A stretch of 45,377 nucleotides of DNA from Bacteroidales bacterium (lineage in GTDB: Bacteria; Bacteroidota; Bacteroidia; Bacteroidales; UBA932). This document shows, one piece after another, positions 8,661-17,328 of the stretch. A program made the position numbers and the translations under genes. How positions within the stretch are numbered: the first letter of the stretch is position 1; every line of letters starts with the position of its first letter. The notes below the pieces were generated by a model that saw nothing but the letters and a program-made list of their open reading frames with translations, ran no database searches and had not been told where the DNA came from. The stretch is from the NCBI GenBank assembly GCA_015060445.1, contig SUYL01000055.1, positions 1 to 45,377 on the forward strand, written 5' to 3'.

Positions 8661-9248
8661 TTATTTCTTGGCAGCGGCAGCAGCGGCAGCAGCACCAAGA
8701 GCAGCACGTGTCATCTTAACGGCGCAAATGATTGTAGCCTTAGGAGATACGATGTTAAGACCCTCATAACTCAAGTCGCCTGCTACGATAGTCTTGCCCA
8801 AACCAAGGTTTGTTATGTCAACCTCCAATGTGTCAGGAAGTTTCTCAATAGGAGCAGAAACTTTAAGTTTTCTTGAAGATACCATAAGTTTACCACCCTG
8901 TTTTACACCCTCAGAGTTACCTGTAATAACAACTGGAATGTCAATCACAACAGGTTTCTCAGGATTGATTGCCAAGAAATCTGCATGAAGAGCCTCATCA
9001 GTTACAGGATGATACTGGATAGCGTGGAATACACACTGGTATGATTTGCCCTCTACCTCAATGTCAATAATGTATGAGTTAGGAGTGTGGGTAATTTTTT
9101 TCAACTCTTTTGCATCCAATGCAAAGTTTACGTTCTCCACGTTGTTACCATAAATAACGCAAGGAACCTGCTCGTTTCTGCGAACCTGTTTTAGGCTCTG
9201 TTTGTTGCCGATAACTCTGGCAACACCTTGAAGTGAAATGTGTTTCAT
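8661..9248 (-). CDS. rplY: 50S ribosomal protein L25 (general stress protein CTC type)
   Basis: This 195-residue protein has the L25 N-terminal 5S rRNA-binding domain (about 1-95, with RNEQVPCVIYG) and the C-terminal CTC/TL5 beta domain (about 96-180, with PVVITGNSEGVKQGG). The last residues are an alanine run (about ten Ala in a GCN-rich DNA stretch at 8665-8700) ending in two Lys, a low-complexity tail prone to length change. Codon use is more restricted than in neighbours, as expected for a highly expressed gene. A complete Bacteroidota promoter and a leader of about 90 bases precede it, and pth follows on the same transcript. Confidence 0.93.
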   Translation of the reverse strand: MKHISLQGVARVIGNKQSLKQVRRNEQVPCVIYGNNVENVNFALDAKELKKITHTPNSYIIDIEVEGKSYQCVFHAIQYHPVTDEALHADFLAINPEKPVVIDIPVVITGNSEGVKQGGKLMVSSRKLKVSAPIEKLPDTLEVDITNLGLGKTIVAGDLSYEGLNIVSPKATIICAVKMTRAALGAAAAAAAAKK

Positions 9249-9276
9249 TGTAAAAATTAATTATTTGTGTTACTCA

Positions 9277-9293
9277 GTCCGGATTTTCCGGAC
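9277..9293 (-). promoter_or_regulatory. Hairpin in the rplY leader
   Basis: A six-base perfect stem (GTCCGG / CCGGAC) with a five-base loop lies between the rplY promoter and its ATG. No T-run follows, so it is not a terminator. It may affect translation or mRNA stability, or bind protein L25 itself; that is speculation. Confidence 0.3.
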
Positions 9294-9342
9294 CCCATTG
9301 CACCAAAAAGCAGTGCCATAATGTGCCCACTTTTTGTGAGCC

Positions 9343-9374
9343 GCAAAAGTAGTGATTTTATTCATAAATGCAAA
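9343..9374 (-). promoter_or_regulatory. Complete Bacteroidota promoter of rplY-pth
   Basis: The minus strand reads TTTG, 19 bases, TACTTTTG. Both boxes and the spacing match the Bacteroidota consensus (TTTG at -33, TAnnTTTG at -7). The -7 element lies about 95 bases before the rplY ATG, giving a leader of roughly 90 bases. Confidence 0.65.
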
Positions 9375-9418
9375 AAGTATTTTCTCTTCAAAAAAATATC
9401 CCTGCAAACGGAAAACAG

Positions 9419-9453
9419 AATAGGGCGTCCCAAAACTTTTGGGGCACCCTATT
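9419..9453 (-). terminator. Terminator after the clostripain gene
   Basis: An imperfect stem (AATAGGGCGTCCCAAAA / TTTTGGGGCACCCTATT) lies about 25 bases beyond the clostripain stop. A T-rich tract follows on the minus strand and a T6 run on the plus strand. The only gene running into it is on the minus strand. Confidence 0.65.
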
Positions 9454-9476
9454 TTTTATATCCTTTCCCAATTGGA

Positions 9477-10598
9477 TTACTCCTGCTCAGGTTCTGCAGC
9501 CAGATATCCGGTATCCTTGCTCCATTTGAACTTTGAGTAGTACTCTACCAGTTCCTTGTCTGCCGTAGGGCTTGGAATATATGTACTCAAGCCGGAATAT
9601 CTCTTCTGGTCAATTGCTATTTCAAGGAAATAAGGGGTAGTTGCCTTATAAACAACCGCCTTTGCCAAAGCCGCCTGGAACTGGGCATCATTTCCTCCCG
9701 ACAACTCACTAATATAATTGCCAAAATCATAGAACCAGTGTTTGGTCCCCCTGTAATACCGCTGCACAGCCAATGTATCCACCTGTCCAATATTGCCACC
9801 GTACTCCTTCAGAATCTTTGCAGTTTCACTGGCTACAGCATCCAGTTCGGAACATTTCACTACAGATATTGTGGCAGACCTCATTGAGCCGCTCTGCCCG
9901 TTGTAATGGTCGAAATACTCCTTTGCCACACTCTCCAGTTCCATTGGGGTGCGGAAAATATGCTGCATTATCTTTGAATAAGGGAACCCTTGTGAGAGAA
10001 TCTCGGCAGGGGATGATATTACATAATCTACAGAATCCTTAAGTTCATATGCCACCTCTATACCCCCCATAAGGCACGCGTCAAATAAAACGAAATCCAT
10101 CCTGCAAGGCAATGCAGCAGCAAGATCCTTCACATCCATCTCCTTTCCTTCATCTGCCCCAAACGATTTGGTGTAATACCCCTCAGGGAGCCATCCTGTT
10201 CCGTGAGACCAAAGTACAAGCCCATATTCCTGGGCAGGGAACATTGTCTGTGAAACCTTAAGGACACTTGAGAGTGATTTTGCATCTGCAGAGTTATGTG
10301 CCGGGAACCTGTAAACTGTATCCTGAACAACCGCCCCGCTTCCATCCTTATGAAGCCTCAAAAGCACCGGTGTGGAGTTTGAAAGGTGCATATACACCAG
10401 CAGATTGTCATCAGAGGGAATATATCCCCCTTTCATTGACGAGAGGTTGTTCTCAGCATTTGATGAAAGGTTGTTGTTGGCCACCATGTACACCAGTACA
10501 GTCTTCTGTTTCTGCTCAAACTCGGGAGCATTTTCACTTACAGGGTCGCAGGCAACAGATATCAGCGCCAATATGAACAATATGAAATATCTTCTCAT
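9477..10598 (-). CDS. Clostripain-family (C11) cysteine peptidase lipoprotein
   Basis: A 373-residue protein with a lipoprotein signal (MRRYFILFILALISVACDP, lipidated Cys17). The caspase-like fold of family C11 shows in VLVYMVANNNLSS (about 34-46), the catalytic His132 in LWSHGTGW and the catalytic Cys175 in FDACLMGG. Clostripain enzymes cut after Arg or Lys; the specificity here is not predicted. It is likely anchored to the periplasmic or outer surface. It follows the DUF486 gene by five bases on the same strand, so both share a transcript, and it ends before a terminator. Confidence 0.88.
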   Translation of the reverse strand: MRRYFILFILALISVACDPVSENAPEFEQKQKTVLVYMVANNNLSSNAENNLSSMKGGYIPSDDNLLVYMHLSNSTPVLLRLHKDGSGAVVQDTVYRFPAHNSADAKSLSSVLKVSQTMFPAQEYGLVLWSHGTGWLPEGYYTKSFGADEGKEMDVKDLAAALPCRMDFVLFDACLMGGIEVAYELKDSVDYVISSPAEILSQGFPYSKIMQHIFRTPMELESVAKEYFDHYNGQSGSMRSATISVVKCSELDAVASETAKILKEYGGNIGQVDTLAVQRYYRGTKHWFYDFGNYISELSGGNDAQFQAALAKAVVYKATTPYFLEIAIDQKRYSGLSTYIPSPTADKELVEYYSKFKWSKDTGYLAAEPEQE

Positions 10599-10603
10599 TA
10601 TAA

Positions 10604-10975
10604 CTAGTGTTTGAAAACGAAATAGACTGCCAATACCAGAAACACAAAAGCAATGAGGTGGTTCATCCTGAAACTCTCTGTCTTGAAGAATATTGCAGAG
10701 AAAGCCACAAAAATGAGCAGTGTTATCACCTCCTGTATAACCTTAAGTTGGATAAGCGAAAACGGGCCTCCGTGCATGTTTGAACCTATACGGTTTGCCG
10801 GCACCTGAAAACAGTACTCAAAAAAGGCTATGAGCCAACTTATTGCAATAATTCCAAAAAGTCCCCATTTTGGAAGCATCTTGTCTGCTCCAAACTTCAG
10901 ATGGCCATACCAGGCCAGTGTCATAAAACTGTTTGAGACAACAAGCAGTATAATAGTAAGCAGTCCTTTTCCCAT
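10604..10975 (-). CDS. DMT-family membrane protein (DUF486)
   Basis: A 123-residue protein with four hydrophobic segments. The central stretch (AFFEYCFQVPANRIG, about 54-68) is the recognisable core of DUF486, a small-multidrug-resistance-like family within the drug/metabolite transporter superfamily. Transport substrate and direction are unknown. It is the first gene of a two-gene unit with the clostripain-like gene. A TACTTTTG element lies about 50 bases upstream of its ATG. Confidence 0.8.
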   Translation of the reverse strand: MGKGLLTIILLVVSNSFMTLAWYGHLKFGADKMLPKWGLFGIIAISWLIAFFEYCFQVPANRIGSNMHGGPFSLIQLKVIQEVITLLIFVAFSAIFFKTESFRMNHLIAFVFLVLAVYFVFKH

Positions 10976-11025
10976 TTTTAAAAATCAATTAAACAAAGCA
11001 CATTCCAAATGTGTTTGATAAACGA

Positions 11026-11033
11026 CAAAAGTA
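11026..11033 (-). promoter_or_regulatory. -7 promoter element TACTTTTG (DUF486 gene)
   Basis: The minus strand reads TACTTTTG, a perfect TAnnTTTG match, 50 bases before the DUF486 ATG. No TTTG box is seen at the normal distance. Confidence 0.35.
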
Positions 11034-11047
11034 GAAAAAATTTTACA

Positions 11048-11055
11048 TATATTTG
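11048..11055 (+). promoter_or_regulatory. -7 promoter element TATATTTG (YtxH operon)
   Basis: A perfect TAnnTTTG match ends only six bases before the ATG at 11062. If used, the transcript would have almost no leader. No good -33 box is found. Confidence 0.4.
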
Positions 11056-11061
11056 CTTGCT

Positions 11062-11259
11062 ATGAAATGTAAAGGACTAATTGCGTTCATTGGCGGTGCA
11101 CTTGCAGGTGCAACAGCAGCAATTCTGCTGGCTCCGGATTCTGGAGAAAACACCCGCAGGAAACTTAGGGAGAAGGCCCAGCAGGAGTATGAGCACCTTA
11201 AGGACAAAGTTGCACAGGCCAAATGCGACTGCACAGATCCCAATTGCGGATGTGAGTAG
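11062..11259 (+). CDS. YtxH-domain small membrane protein
   Basis: Start placed at the ATG at 11062; an upstream TTG in frame overlaps the promoter element. The 65-residue protein has one N-terminal hydrophobic segment (FIGGALAGATAAILLAP, about 8-24) followed by a charged helix (SGENTRRKLREKAQQEYEHL), which is the YtxH layout of general stress proteins. The C-terminus is short and Cys-rich (CDCTDPNCGCE), with four Cys that could bind a metal. It opens a run with a holin-X-like protein and a small helical protein, a grouping common in Bacteroidota. Function is unknown; envelope stress is the usual guess. Confidence 0.75.
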   Translation: MKCKGLIAFIGGALAGATAAILLAPDSGENTRRKLREKAQQEYEHLKDKVAQAKCDCTDPNCGCE

Positions 11260-11300
11260 TGCATGAGAAAACTTAGCCTGACTTTTTTAAATTTAATGCC

Positions 11301-11657
11301 ATGGGCGAAGAAAACCGCAACGGACGTCTGGAAGATATTCAACAGACAATAAAGGATTATGTAAACCTAAGGGTAGATGAGTACAAGTTAAAGGGTGTGG
11401 AGAACTTTTCCATACTCTCAAACAAGGTGCTTGTAGTTCTCATTGCAACAATGCTCGGCGCTGTTATGTTGCAGTTGCTGGGATTTGCCGTAGCCTTCAT
11501 GATTGGGGAGATTACCGGCAGTACAGCACTTGGATTCGGCATCACGGCAATTGTGTTTGCCATAGCCCTCATTGCAATATACGCAAAAAGGGAGACACTG
11601 TTCCTCAACAGGATGGTGAAGATGTATGTTAAAATGTTTTTTGGAAACCGCAAATGA
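11301..11657 (+). CDS. Phage-holin-X-like membrane protein (not phage)
   Basis: A 118-residue protein with a charged N-terminal region (about 1-38), two transmembrane helices (about 42-66 and 70-93) and a basic tail. The layout fits the 'putative holin-X' family (PF07332), which in Bacteroidota genomes is chromosomal and linked to YtxH-type proteins, not to prophages. No phage gene is near. Its stop overlaps the next start (ATGA at 11654-11657), so the two are translationally coupled. Confidence 0.75.
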   Translation: MGEENRNGRLEDIQQTIKDYVNLRVDEYKLKGVENFSILSNKVLVVLIATMLGAVMLQLLGFAVAFMIGEITGSTALGFGITAIVFAIALIAIYAKRETLFLNRMVKMYVKMFFGNRK

Positions 11658-11956
11658 ACAGTTTTATGAGAGAGATTACCAACATGGAACAATTGAAGAT
11701 GGCTCAGGTGGAACTCGGACACAAGATCGCACTCAAAGAGATGGAACTTGGGATGCATGTACAATCCATAAAGGAACTGCTCAACCCCCTTACATACATA
11801 AACTATGCAGTTTCAAAGGTGGCAGTACTGGAGCAACTGGTGGCATCATTCATGAAAGGTTATACAACAATAAAGGATTTGATTGCACAATACCGCAGCA
11901 AAAACTCCGGACAACAAACCGTAAAAAACGATATTCCCGACAACAATCAACAATAA
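11654..11956 (+). CDS. Small helical protein of the YtxH operon, function unknown
   Basis: A 100-residue soluble protein coupled to the holin-like gene by an ATGA overlap. It is predicted mainly helical: an amphipathic N-terminal half (MEQLKMAQVELGHKIALKEM) and a mildly hydrophobic centre around residues 36-66. No catalytic motif is visible, and I do not recognise a family. Position suggests a partner of the two preceding membrane proteins. The DPP III gene starts seven bases downstream, so it may share the transcript. Confidence 0.7.
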   Translation: MNSFMREITNMEQLKMAQVELGHKIALKEMELGMHVQSIKELLNPLTYINYAVSKVAVLEQLVASFMKGYTTIKDLIAQYRSKNSGQQTVKNDIPDNNQQ

Positions 11957-11963
11957 AAACTAT

Positions 11964-14003
11964 ATGAATTTCTTAAAAACTATGTTATGCGTATGCGGGT
12001 TCGGCCTTGTGGCATCATCTTGCTCACAAGGGGACCAAAAAGATGAGCCGTTCAAATATACGGTAGATGAATTTGCAGATATCCAGGTGCTAAGGTACAG
12101 GATTCCGGGATGGGATTCACTCACACTGCAGCAGAAAGGGTACATTTACCATTTGAGCGAGGCTGGAAAATGCGGAAGGGATATCCTCTTCAGCCAGAAC
12201 TTCAAATACAACCTTGGAATTAGGAAAACCCTTGAGAGAATCATTACAAACTACAAGGGAGACCGCGAGTGCGAGCAGTGGCAGAAATTCCTTGTATATG
12301 CAAAAAGGGTATTCTTCAGCAACGGTATCCACCACCACTATGCAGAAGACAAGATAATCCCCGAGTGTACACAGGAGTATTTCAAGTCTCTTCTCGACGA
12401 ACTGAAGATGGAGAAAAGATGCTACACCTACATTCCAATCATGTTCGACCCTGAACTTTATCCACAGAGGAAATACACAGGCTCAGAGAAGGATATAGTT
12501 GAGGCTTCTGCCGTAAACTTCTATGGAGAGGGGATTACCAAAGATGAGGTGAACAAATTCTACAATGCAATGGAAGACCCTAAGGATCCTACCCCACTTG
12601 CATACGGAATAAACAGCAGGCTTGTAAAGGAAAACGGCAAACTTGTTGAGCAGGTTTACAAGGTTGGCGGAAGATACTCCAACTCAATCAACGCAATAAT
12701 AATCCATTTGCGCAAGGCTGCAGAATATGCAGAGAACCCTGCACAAGCAGATTATATTGAAAAACTCATAGAGTACTACACCACCGGCTCACTTGAGACA
12801 TGGGATGAGTACAATGTTGCATGGGTACAGGAGAATGAAGGACAGGTTGACTTCATAAACGGTTTCATTGAGGATTACAACGACCCTCTGGGACGCAAGG
12901 CCACATGGGAGTCTTCTGTAAACTTCAAGGATATTGCCGCTTCAAGAAGGACACAACTTATCAGCGACAACGCACAGTGGTTTGAGGACAACTCTCCTGT
13001 AAAGAAAGAGTTCAAGAAGAAGGAGGTAAAGGGAGTTACAGCAAAAGTTATAAATGTTGCATGCATTGGCGGCGACTGTTTCCCTGCAACCCCTATCGGG
13101 ATTAACCTCCCTAACTCCAACTGGATAAGGAAGGAGTACGGTTCAAAATCCGTTACCATTGCAAACATCACTGATGCATACAATATGGCTGCGGAGGAGT
13201 CTCCAAAGAGCATTACAAACGAGTTCTCATGGAGCGATGAGGAGAAAAGGCTCATTAAGGAGTACGGCAACCTTACCGGAAACCTCCATACAGATTTGCA
13301 CGAGTGTCTTGGCCATGGTTCAGGACAACTTCTTCCTGGAGTATCTGCAACAGCACTTGGAGAGTACAACTCTACTCTTGAGGAGGCAAGGGCAGACCTG
13401 TTTGGCCTTTATTATGTAGCAGACAAGAAACTTGTTGATCTTGGCATTCTCCCTAATGAGGAGGCTTACAAGGCTGAGTACATCAACTTTATTGTTAACG
13501 GCCTTTTCACCCAGTTTGTAAGGATTGAACTTGGCAAGACCAACACTGAGGCCCACATGCAGGACAGGAAACTCATTGCAGAGTGGTGCTACGAGAACGG
13601 CCTTAAAGAGAAGACCGGAGCAGAGAAAGATGTTATTGAGAAAGTTGTAAAGGAGGGCAAGACCTACTTTGTAATAAACGACTACCAGGCTCTCCGCGGC
13701 CTGTTTGGGAAACTCCTTGCAGAGGTTCAGAGAATCAAGTCAGAGGGTGACTACCAGGCAGGTAAGGAACTTGTGGAGAAATATGCTGTACACATCAACC
13801 CTGAACTCCACAAAGAGGTTAAGGAGAGATATGCTTCACTTGAACTTAAACCTTACAAAGGATTCATCAACCCTACCATTGTTCCTGTAACAAACAAACA
13901 GGGCGAACTTGTGGATTATGAAGTTGTATACAATGACAACTTCCTTGAGCAGATGCTTGAGTACGGCAAGAAATACTCTTTTGAAAGCAGTTTGAGCCTG
14001 TAA
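11964..14003 (+). CDS. Dipeptidyl peptidase III (M49), lipoprotein form
   Basis: A 679-residue zinc exopeptidase that removes N-terminal dipeptides. The M49 motif HEXXGH is present as HECLGH (His446, Glu447, His451), and the third zinc ligand lies in EEARAD (about 474-479). The Cys inside the motif is the variant described for the Bacteroides thetaiotaomicron enzyme. The N-terminus is a lipoprotein signal ending in ASSC (Cys20), so this copy should be outside the cytoplasm, unlike the cytosolic eukaryotic enzymes. It follows the small stress-type genes by seven bases and ends before a strong terminator. Confidence 0.92.
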   Translation: MNFLKTMLCVCGFGLVASSCSQGDQKDEPFKYTVDEFADIQVLRYRIPGWDSLTLQQKGYIYHLSEAGKCGRDILFSQNFKYNLGIRKTLERIITNYKGDRECEQWQKFLVYAKRVFFSNGIHHHYAEDKIIPECTQEYFKSLLDELKMEKRCYTYIPIMFDPELYPQRKYTGSEKDIVEASAVNFYGEGITKDEVNKFYNAMEDPKDPTPLAYGINSRLVKENGKLVEQVYKVGGRYSNSINAIIIHLRKAAEYAENPAQADYIEKLIEYYTTGSLETWDEYNVAWVQENEGQVDFINGFIEDYNDPLGRKATWESSVNFKDIAASRRTQLISDNAQWFEDNSPVKKEFKKKEVKGVTAKVINVACIGGDCFPATPIGINLPNSNWIRKEYGSKSVTIANITDAYNMAAEESPKSITNEFSWSDEEKRLIKEYGNLTGNLHTDLHECLGHGSGQLLPGVSATALGEYNSTLEEARADLFGLYYVADKKLVDLGILPNEEAYKAEYINFIVNGLFTQFVRIELGKTNTEAHMQDRKLIAEWCYENGLKEKTGAEKDVIEKVVKEGKTYFVINDYQALRGLFGKLLAEVQRIKSEGDYQAGKELVEKYAVHINPELHKEVKERYASLELKPYKGFINPTIVPVTNKQGELVDYEVVYNDNFLEQMLEYGKKYSFESSLSL

Positions 14004-14050
14004 ACATAATATGTACAGGATAAAGACAATGGTCCAAAAGCCATAAAAAT

Positions 14051-14075
14051 ACCCCCGCTACTAGTAGCGGGGGTT
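14051..14075. terminator. Bidirectional terminator between DPP III and M28 genes
   Basis: A palindrome (CCCCCGCTACTAGTAGCGGG plus two G) lies between converging genes, with T-rich sequence after it on the minus strand and a short TT on the plus strand. The stem is long and GC-rich. Confidence 0.7.
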
Positions 14076-14097
14076 ACTTGTTCATAAACGGGTCTGT

Positions 14098-15726
14098 TTA
14101 TTTCACCAGATTCTCATTTCCGTTCACATACTCCTTGTAAAGTCCCTGGCGTGAAGGGAGATGGTCAAGATTACCCAATCCGTACATAATTATTGCCTGA
14201 ACTACTGAAGTGTGCTCCTGGTACTCAGGAATGCTCTTGTTGTAAAGGTCACGCTCAGTATGCCATATCTCACCATAGTTGAAGTTGTACCCTTTAGGGT
14301 CTCCCAATGAAAGGCTTATTGCAGGGCATCCGTTCATTACAAAATATGCATGGTCAGATCCGCCCGCAGTTTTTGGAACCGGTCCTGGATTTCCTTCACG
14401 TTTCTTCACAACAAACGGGAAGTCCGGATTAACCTTGTTTACAGGCTCGCACACTTTTACATAATCCTCATACATTGCAGGAGGTACAGTAATTCCAAGA
14501 GGGACAAGCGGGCCTCCGTCCCTGTTGAAGTAGTTTGCAATCTTGTTCAGATCTACACATTTTGATTCCACAAAGTGCTTGCTTCCCCAAAGGCCAAACT
14601 CCTCTGCTGCCCATACACAGAACAGAAGGGTCCTTTTTGGTTTTGCTCCTGCAGCAGCAAGGATTCTTGCAGATTCCATTGCAGGGGTAACTCCAACTCC
14701 GCAGTCTACTCCACCGGTTGCCACATCAAAGGCATCCAGGTGGCCTCCGCAAAGTACATATTCGTCGGGATACTCACTACCCTCCATAACACCTATTATA
14801 TTATGGAATTTAACCGGTCCCATCTTGAAGTGGTTCCTTATGTCAAACTCCAACTGAAAGTATTCCCTGCGGTCAACCATTTTTGCAATCTCGGCATACT
14901 GGTCTTCATTGAGTTTGATGTCTGGAACTGTAGGGAGGGTCTCCCAAGTCATATTCATGCAGTTTTTCCTGTCATACAATGCCCTGATTGGAACTTCCGA
15001 TGCCTGTATTATTCCAAGGATTCCGGCATCCACCATCTGGCGGTAGAAAAGTGCAGGTGAATATTTCATCTCCTTGAGTTTCTTTGGCTGGGGTGCAGGC
15101 TGCCCCTTCTTTGTTTTTGGAGGATTGTTCCTCAGATTCCTGTTGTATTCCCTTATTGCACGGTTCTCTTTCTCAATCTCCACGTTCTCTGCAATTATTG
15201 CCGCACGGAGGCTGTCCCCCTCTGCAGAATAATCAATTGGCCATCCGCTGTTCTTGCCGCCAATAAGTACCCATGCACCCTTCAAAGTACCTTTCATACG
15301 GTCAAACTCGGCCTGAGTCCTTGGCTCCTTTACAACGTGACCCCTCTGCACCCCCCTGGTGCCGGCAGTGTATGATGGGGTTGCAAAGTGCAATGTTGCA
15401 CCGCTTCCGCCAAGCATCCTTCCAAACCATGGCCCGCGGTTAAAGCCCACAGGCATCTGGTCAACCTCCTGGCGCCACACCTTGAGGCCCCATTTCTTGA
15501 ACATATATTCCACCCAGTCTGCTGCATTTTCGTATGCATCTGAACCCACCAGGCGTCCTCCAAACCTGTTTGAGAGCACATCAAGGTGTTCCATTGTGCG
15601 GTTATCTGTTTTACCAATCTCTATTACCTTCTCAATTACAGGGTCATAGGTCTGTGCCTTCAATGGAGCAAGGCCCAGACAACAAAGAGCAAGAACTCCT
15701 GCCAAAAAATTAAAATAGCGTCTCAT
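14098..15726 (-). CDS. Secreted M28 family aminopeptidase/carboxypeptidase
   Basis: A 542-residue protein with a signal peptide (MRRYFNFLAGVLALCCLG, cleavage near Ala24). The co-catalytic zinc site of M28 is visible: His329 and Asp331 in GGHLDAFD, Asp341 in GGVDCG, Glu375-Glu376 in WAAEEFG, Asp403 in YFNRDGG, and a late His in GGSDHAYF. A protease-associated-like insert spans about 100-260 and contains a basic Pro/Lys-rich linker (about 202-220). Its overall length fits carboxypeptidase Q/PGCP-like enzymes. The exact peptide specificity is unknown. It is a single-gene unit with its own -7 element and terminator. Confidence 0.88.
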   Translation of the reverse strand: MRRYFNFLAGVLALCCLGLAPLKAQTYDPVIEKVIEIGKTDNRTMEHLDVLSNRFGGRLVGSDAYENAADWVEYMFKKWGLKVWRQEVDQMPVGFNRGPWFGRMLGGSGATLHFATPSYTAGTRGVQRGHVVKEPRTQAEFDRMKGTLKGAWVLIGGKNSGWPIDYSAEGDSLRAAIIAENVEIEKENRAIREYNRNLRNNPPKTKKGQPAPQPKKLKEMKYSPALFYRQMVDAGILGIIQASEVPIRALYDRKNCMNMTWETLPTVPDIKLNEDQYAEIAKMVDRREYFQLEFDIRNHFKMGPVKFHNIIGVMEGSEYPDEYVLCGGHLDAFDVATGGVDCGVGVTPAMESARILAAAGAKPKRTLLFCVWAAEEFGLWGSKHFVESKCVDLNKIANYFNRDGGPLVPLGITVPPAMYEDYVKVCEPVNKVNPDFPFVVKKREGNPGPVPKTAGGSDHAYFVMNGCPAISLSLGDPKGYNFNYGEIWHTERDLYNKSIPEYQEHTSVVQAIIMYGLGNLDHLPSRQGLYKEYVNGNENLVK

Positions 15727-15752
15727 GTTTTGTATAAATTTTATTATATTCG

Positions 15753-15760
15753 CAAATATA
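15753..15760 (-). promoter_or_regulatory. -7 promoter element TATATTTG (M28 gene)
   Basis: The minus strand reads TATATTTG, a perfect -7 match, 26 bases before the M28 ATG. No TTTG box is at the usual spacing. Confidence 0.4.
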
Positions 15761-15779
15761 ACCTAAATATTACAAAATT

Positions 15780-17198
15780 ATGCTCTGCTCTTCTTTACTT
15801 CACGTTCCTATTGCAGATCTGGTTGACACTTTGTCGGGAGCATTGTGGGGATGGCCCACAATAATACTTCTTTTTGGAACGCACCTTTACCTCACCGCAG
15901 TCTTGAAATTCCCTCAAAGGAAACTGTTCAAAGCAATAAAACTCTCTTTCACAAAAGACGAGGGGGCATCCGGTGATGTAAGCCAGTTCGGTGCCCTGGC
16001 AACCTCTCTGGCCGCTACAATAGGAACCGGCAACATCATTGGCGTGGCAACTGCCATAACCCTGGGAGGCCCAGGTGCGGTACTGTGGTGCTGGATGGCA
16101 GGTTTCTTTGGAATAGCAACCAAATACAGCGAGGGTTTCCTTGCAATCAAATACAGGGTAAAGACTCCCGACGGGACCATGATTGGAGGCCCTATGTACG
16201 CCCTCGAAAGGGGATTGAAGATGAAATGGCTTGCAGTGCTTTTCTGCGTCTTTACAGGTATTGCAGCATTCGGTATCGGAAACTCCGTGCAGTCAAATGC
16301 CATTGCATCCCTCCTTGCCCAACCTGGTCTGCTGGGTGAGGGATATACAGGCATTTCTACCCAGATTACAGGCCTGGTGGTTTCAGTACTTGTTGCACTT
16401 GTAATCATTTTTGGGGTAAAGGCCATTGCAAGGGTGTGTGAAGCACTTGTACCTTTTATGGCCATTTTCTATGTTGTAGGATGCGTGGCAATTCTTATAA
16501 TAAACTGGGAGTTTCTGGGCCCTGCATTGAACCTTATCATTGATTCAGCATTCTCTCCGCAGGCTGCCGGAGGAGGTTTCTTGGGAGGAACTGTAATGAT
16601 GGCTGCCAGATTCGGTATTGCAAGAGGATTGTTCTCAAATGAATCGGGCTTGGGTTCTGCCCCTATAGTTGCAGCTGCTGCCCAGACCAGAAACCCTGTA
16701 AGACAGGCAATGGTATCCTCTACAGCAACCTTCTGGGATACTGTAGTGGTTTGTGCCCTCACAGGTCTTGTAATTGTAAGTACCATTATAGCATATCCTG
16801 AAATCAGCCAGAACGACGGAGCCCAACTCACCCATCTTGCATTTGCAAAAATACCGTATATTGGTACACCTATCCTGGTTGTTGGACTCATCACATTCAC
16901 CTTCTCCACAATTCTGGGATGGAGTTACTACGGGGAAAAGGCTATCCAGTATATTGCCGGAAGAAAAACCATATATGTTTTCAGGGCACTCTGGATTGTT
17001 GCCGCTTACCTTGGGGCCAACCTCGACCTTGCCCTTGTATGGAGCCTTGCAGACTGCGCAAATGCCCTTATGGCATTCCCTAACCTTGTCTCATTGCTTC
17101 TTCTGAGCGGAGTTATAGTAAAGGAGACAAACAAATATCTTTGGGGCAACAGGCTTGATGAATATTCAAACGAGGAGCCTCCGGTAATTGAAGACTGA
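15780..17198 (+). CDS. Sodium:alanine/glycine symporter (AGCS family)
   Basis: A 472-residue inner-membrane transporter with about ten to eleven hydrophobic segments. The AGCS signature region (GTGNIIGVATAITLGGPGAVLWCWMAGFFG, about 80-110) is clear, as are FGIARGLFSNESGLGSAP and AAAQTRNPVRQ further on. It takes up alanine, glycine or related amino acids with sodium. The ATG used is the first in frame; a slightly later start cannot be excluded. The next gene downstream, on the other strand, is alanine racemase, which would use imported alanine. Confidence 0.92.
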   Translation: MLCSSLLHVPIADLVDTLSGALWGWPTIILLFGTHLYLTAVLKFPQRKLFKAIKLSFTKDEGASGDVSQFGALATSLAATIGTGNIIGVATAITLGGPGAVLWCWMAGFFGIATKYSEGFLAIKYRVKTPDGTMIGGPMYALERGLKMKWLAVLFCVFTGIAAFGIGNSVQSNAIASLLAQPGLLGEGYTGISTQITGLVVSVLVALVIIFGVKAIARVCEALVPFMAIFYVVGCVAILIINWEFLGPALNLIIDSAFSPQAAGGGFLGGTVMMAARFGIARGLFSNESGLGSAPIVAAAAQTRNPVRQAMVSSTATFWDTVVVCALTGLVIVSTIIAYPEISQNDGAQLTHLAFAKIPYIGTPILVVGLITFTFSTILGWSYYGEKAIQYIAGRKTIYVFRALWIVAAYLGANLDLALVWSLADCANALMAFPNLVSLLLLSGVIVKETNKYLWGNRLDEYSNEEPPVIED

Positions 17199-17243
17199 CA
17201 ATAACCGGAGCCAACAGGCCCAAAAGTAATAATGATAAAGATT

Positions 17244-17272
17244 ACCCCCGCCAGAATTATTCTGACGGGGGT
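17244..17272. terminator. Bidirectional terminator between AGCS and alr genes
   Basis: A stem ACCCCCG-CAGAAT / ATTCTG-CGGGGGT with one mismatch lies between converging genes. It resembles the terminator at 14051 in its C5G-G5 stem base and in a following ATAAACGGG stretch. Confidence 0.65.
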
Positions 17273-17328
17273 GACCTCTTTATAAACGGGGCTCTAAAGC
17301 ACCCTATTCCAATTATATAAGCCGGATG

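Noticed and set aside
11301-11657. Prophage remnant suggested by the holin-like protein
   Set aside because: No other phage gene is nearby, and the protein is grouped with YtxH-type stress proteins as is common in Bacteroidota.
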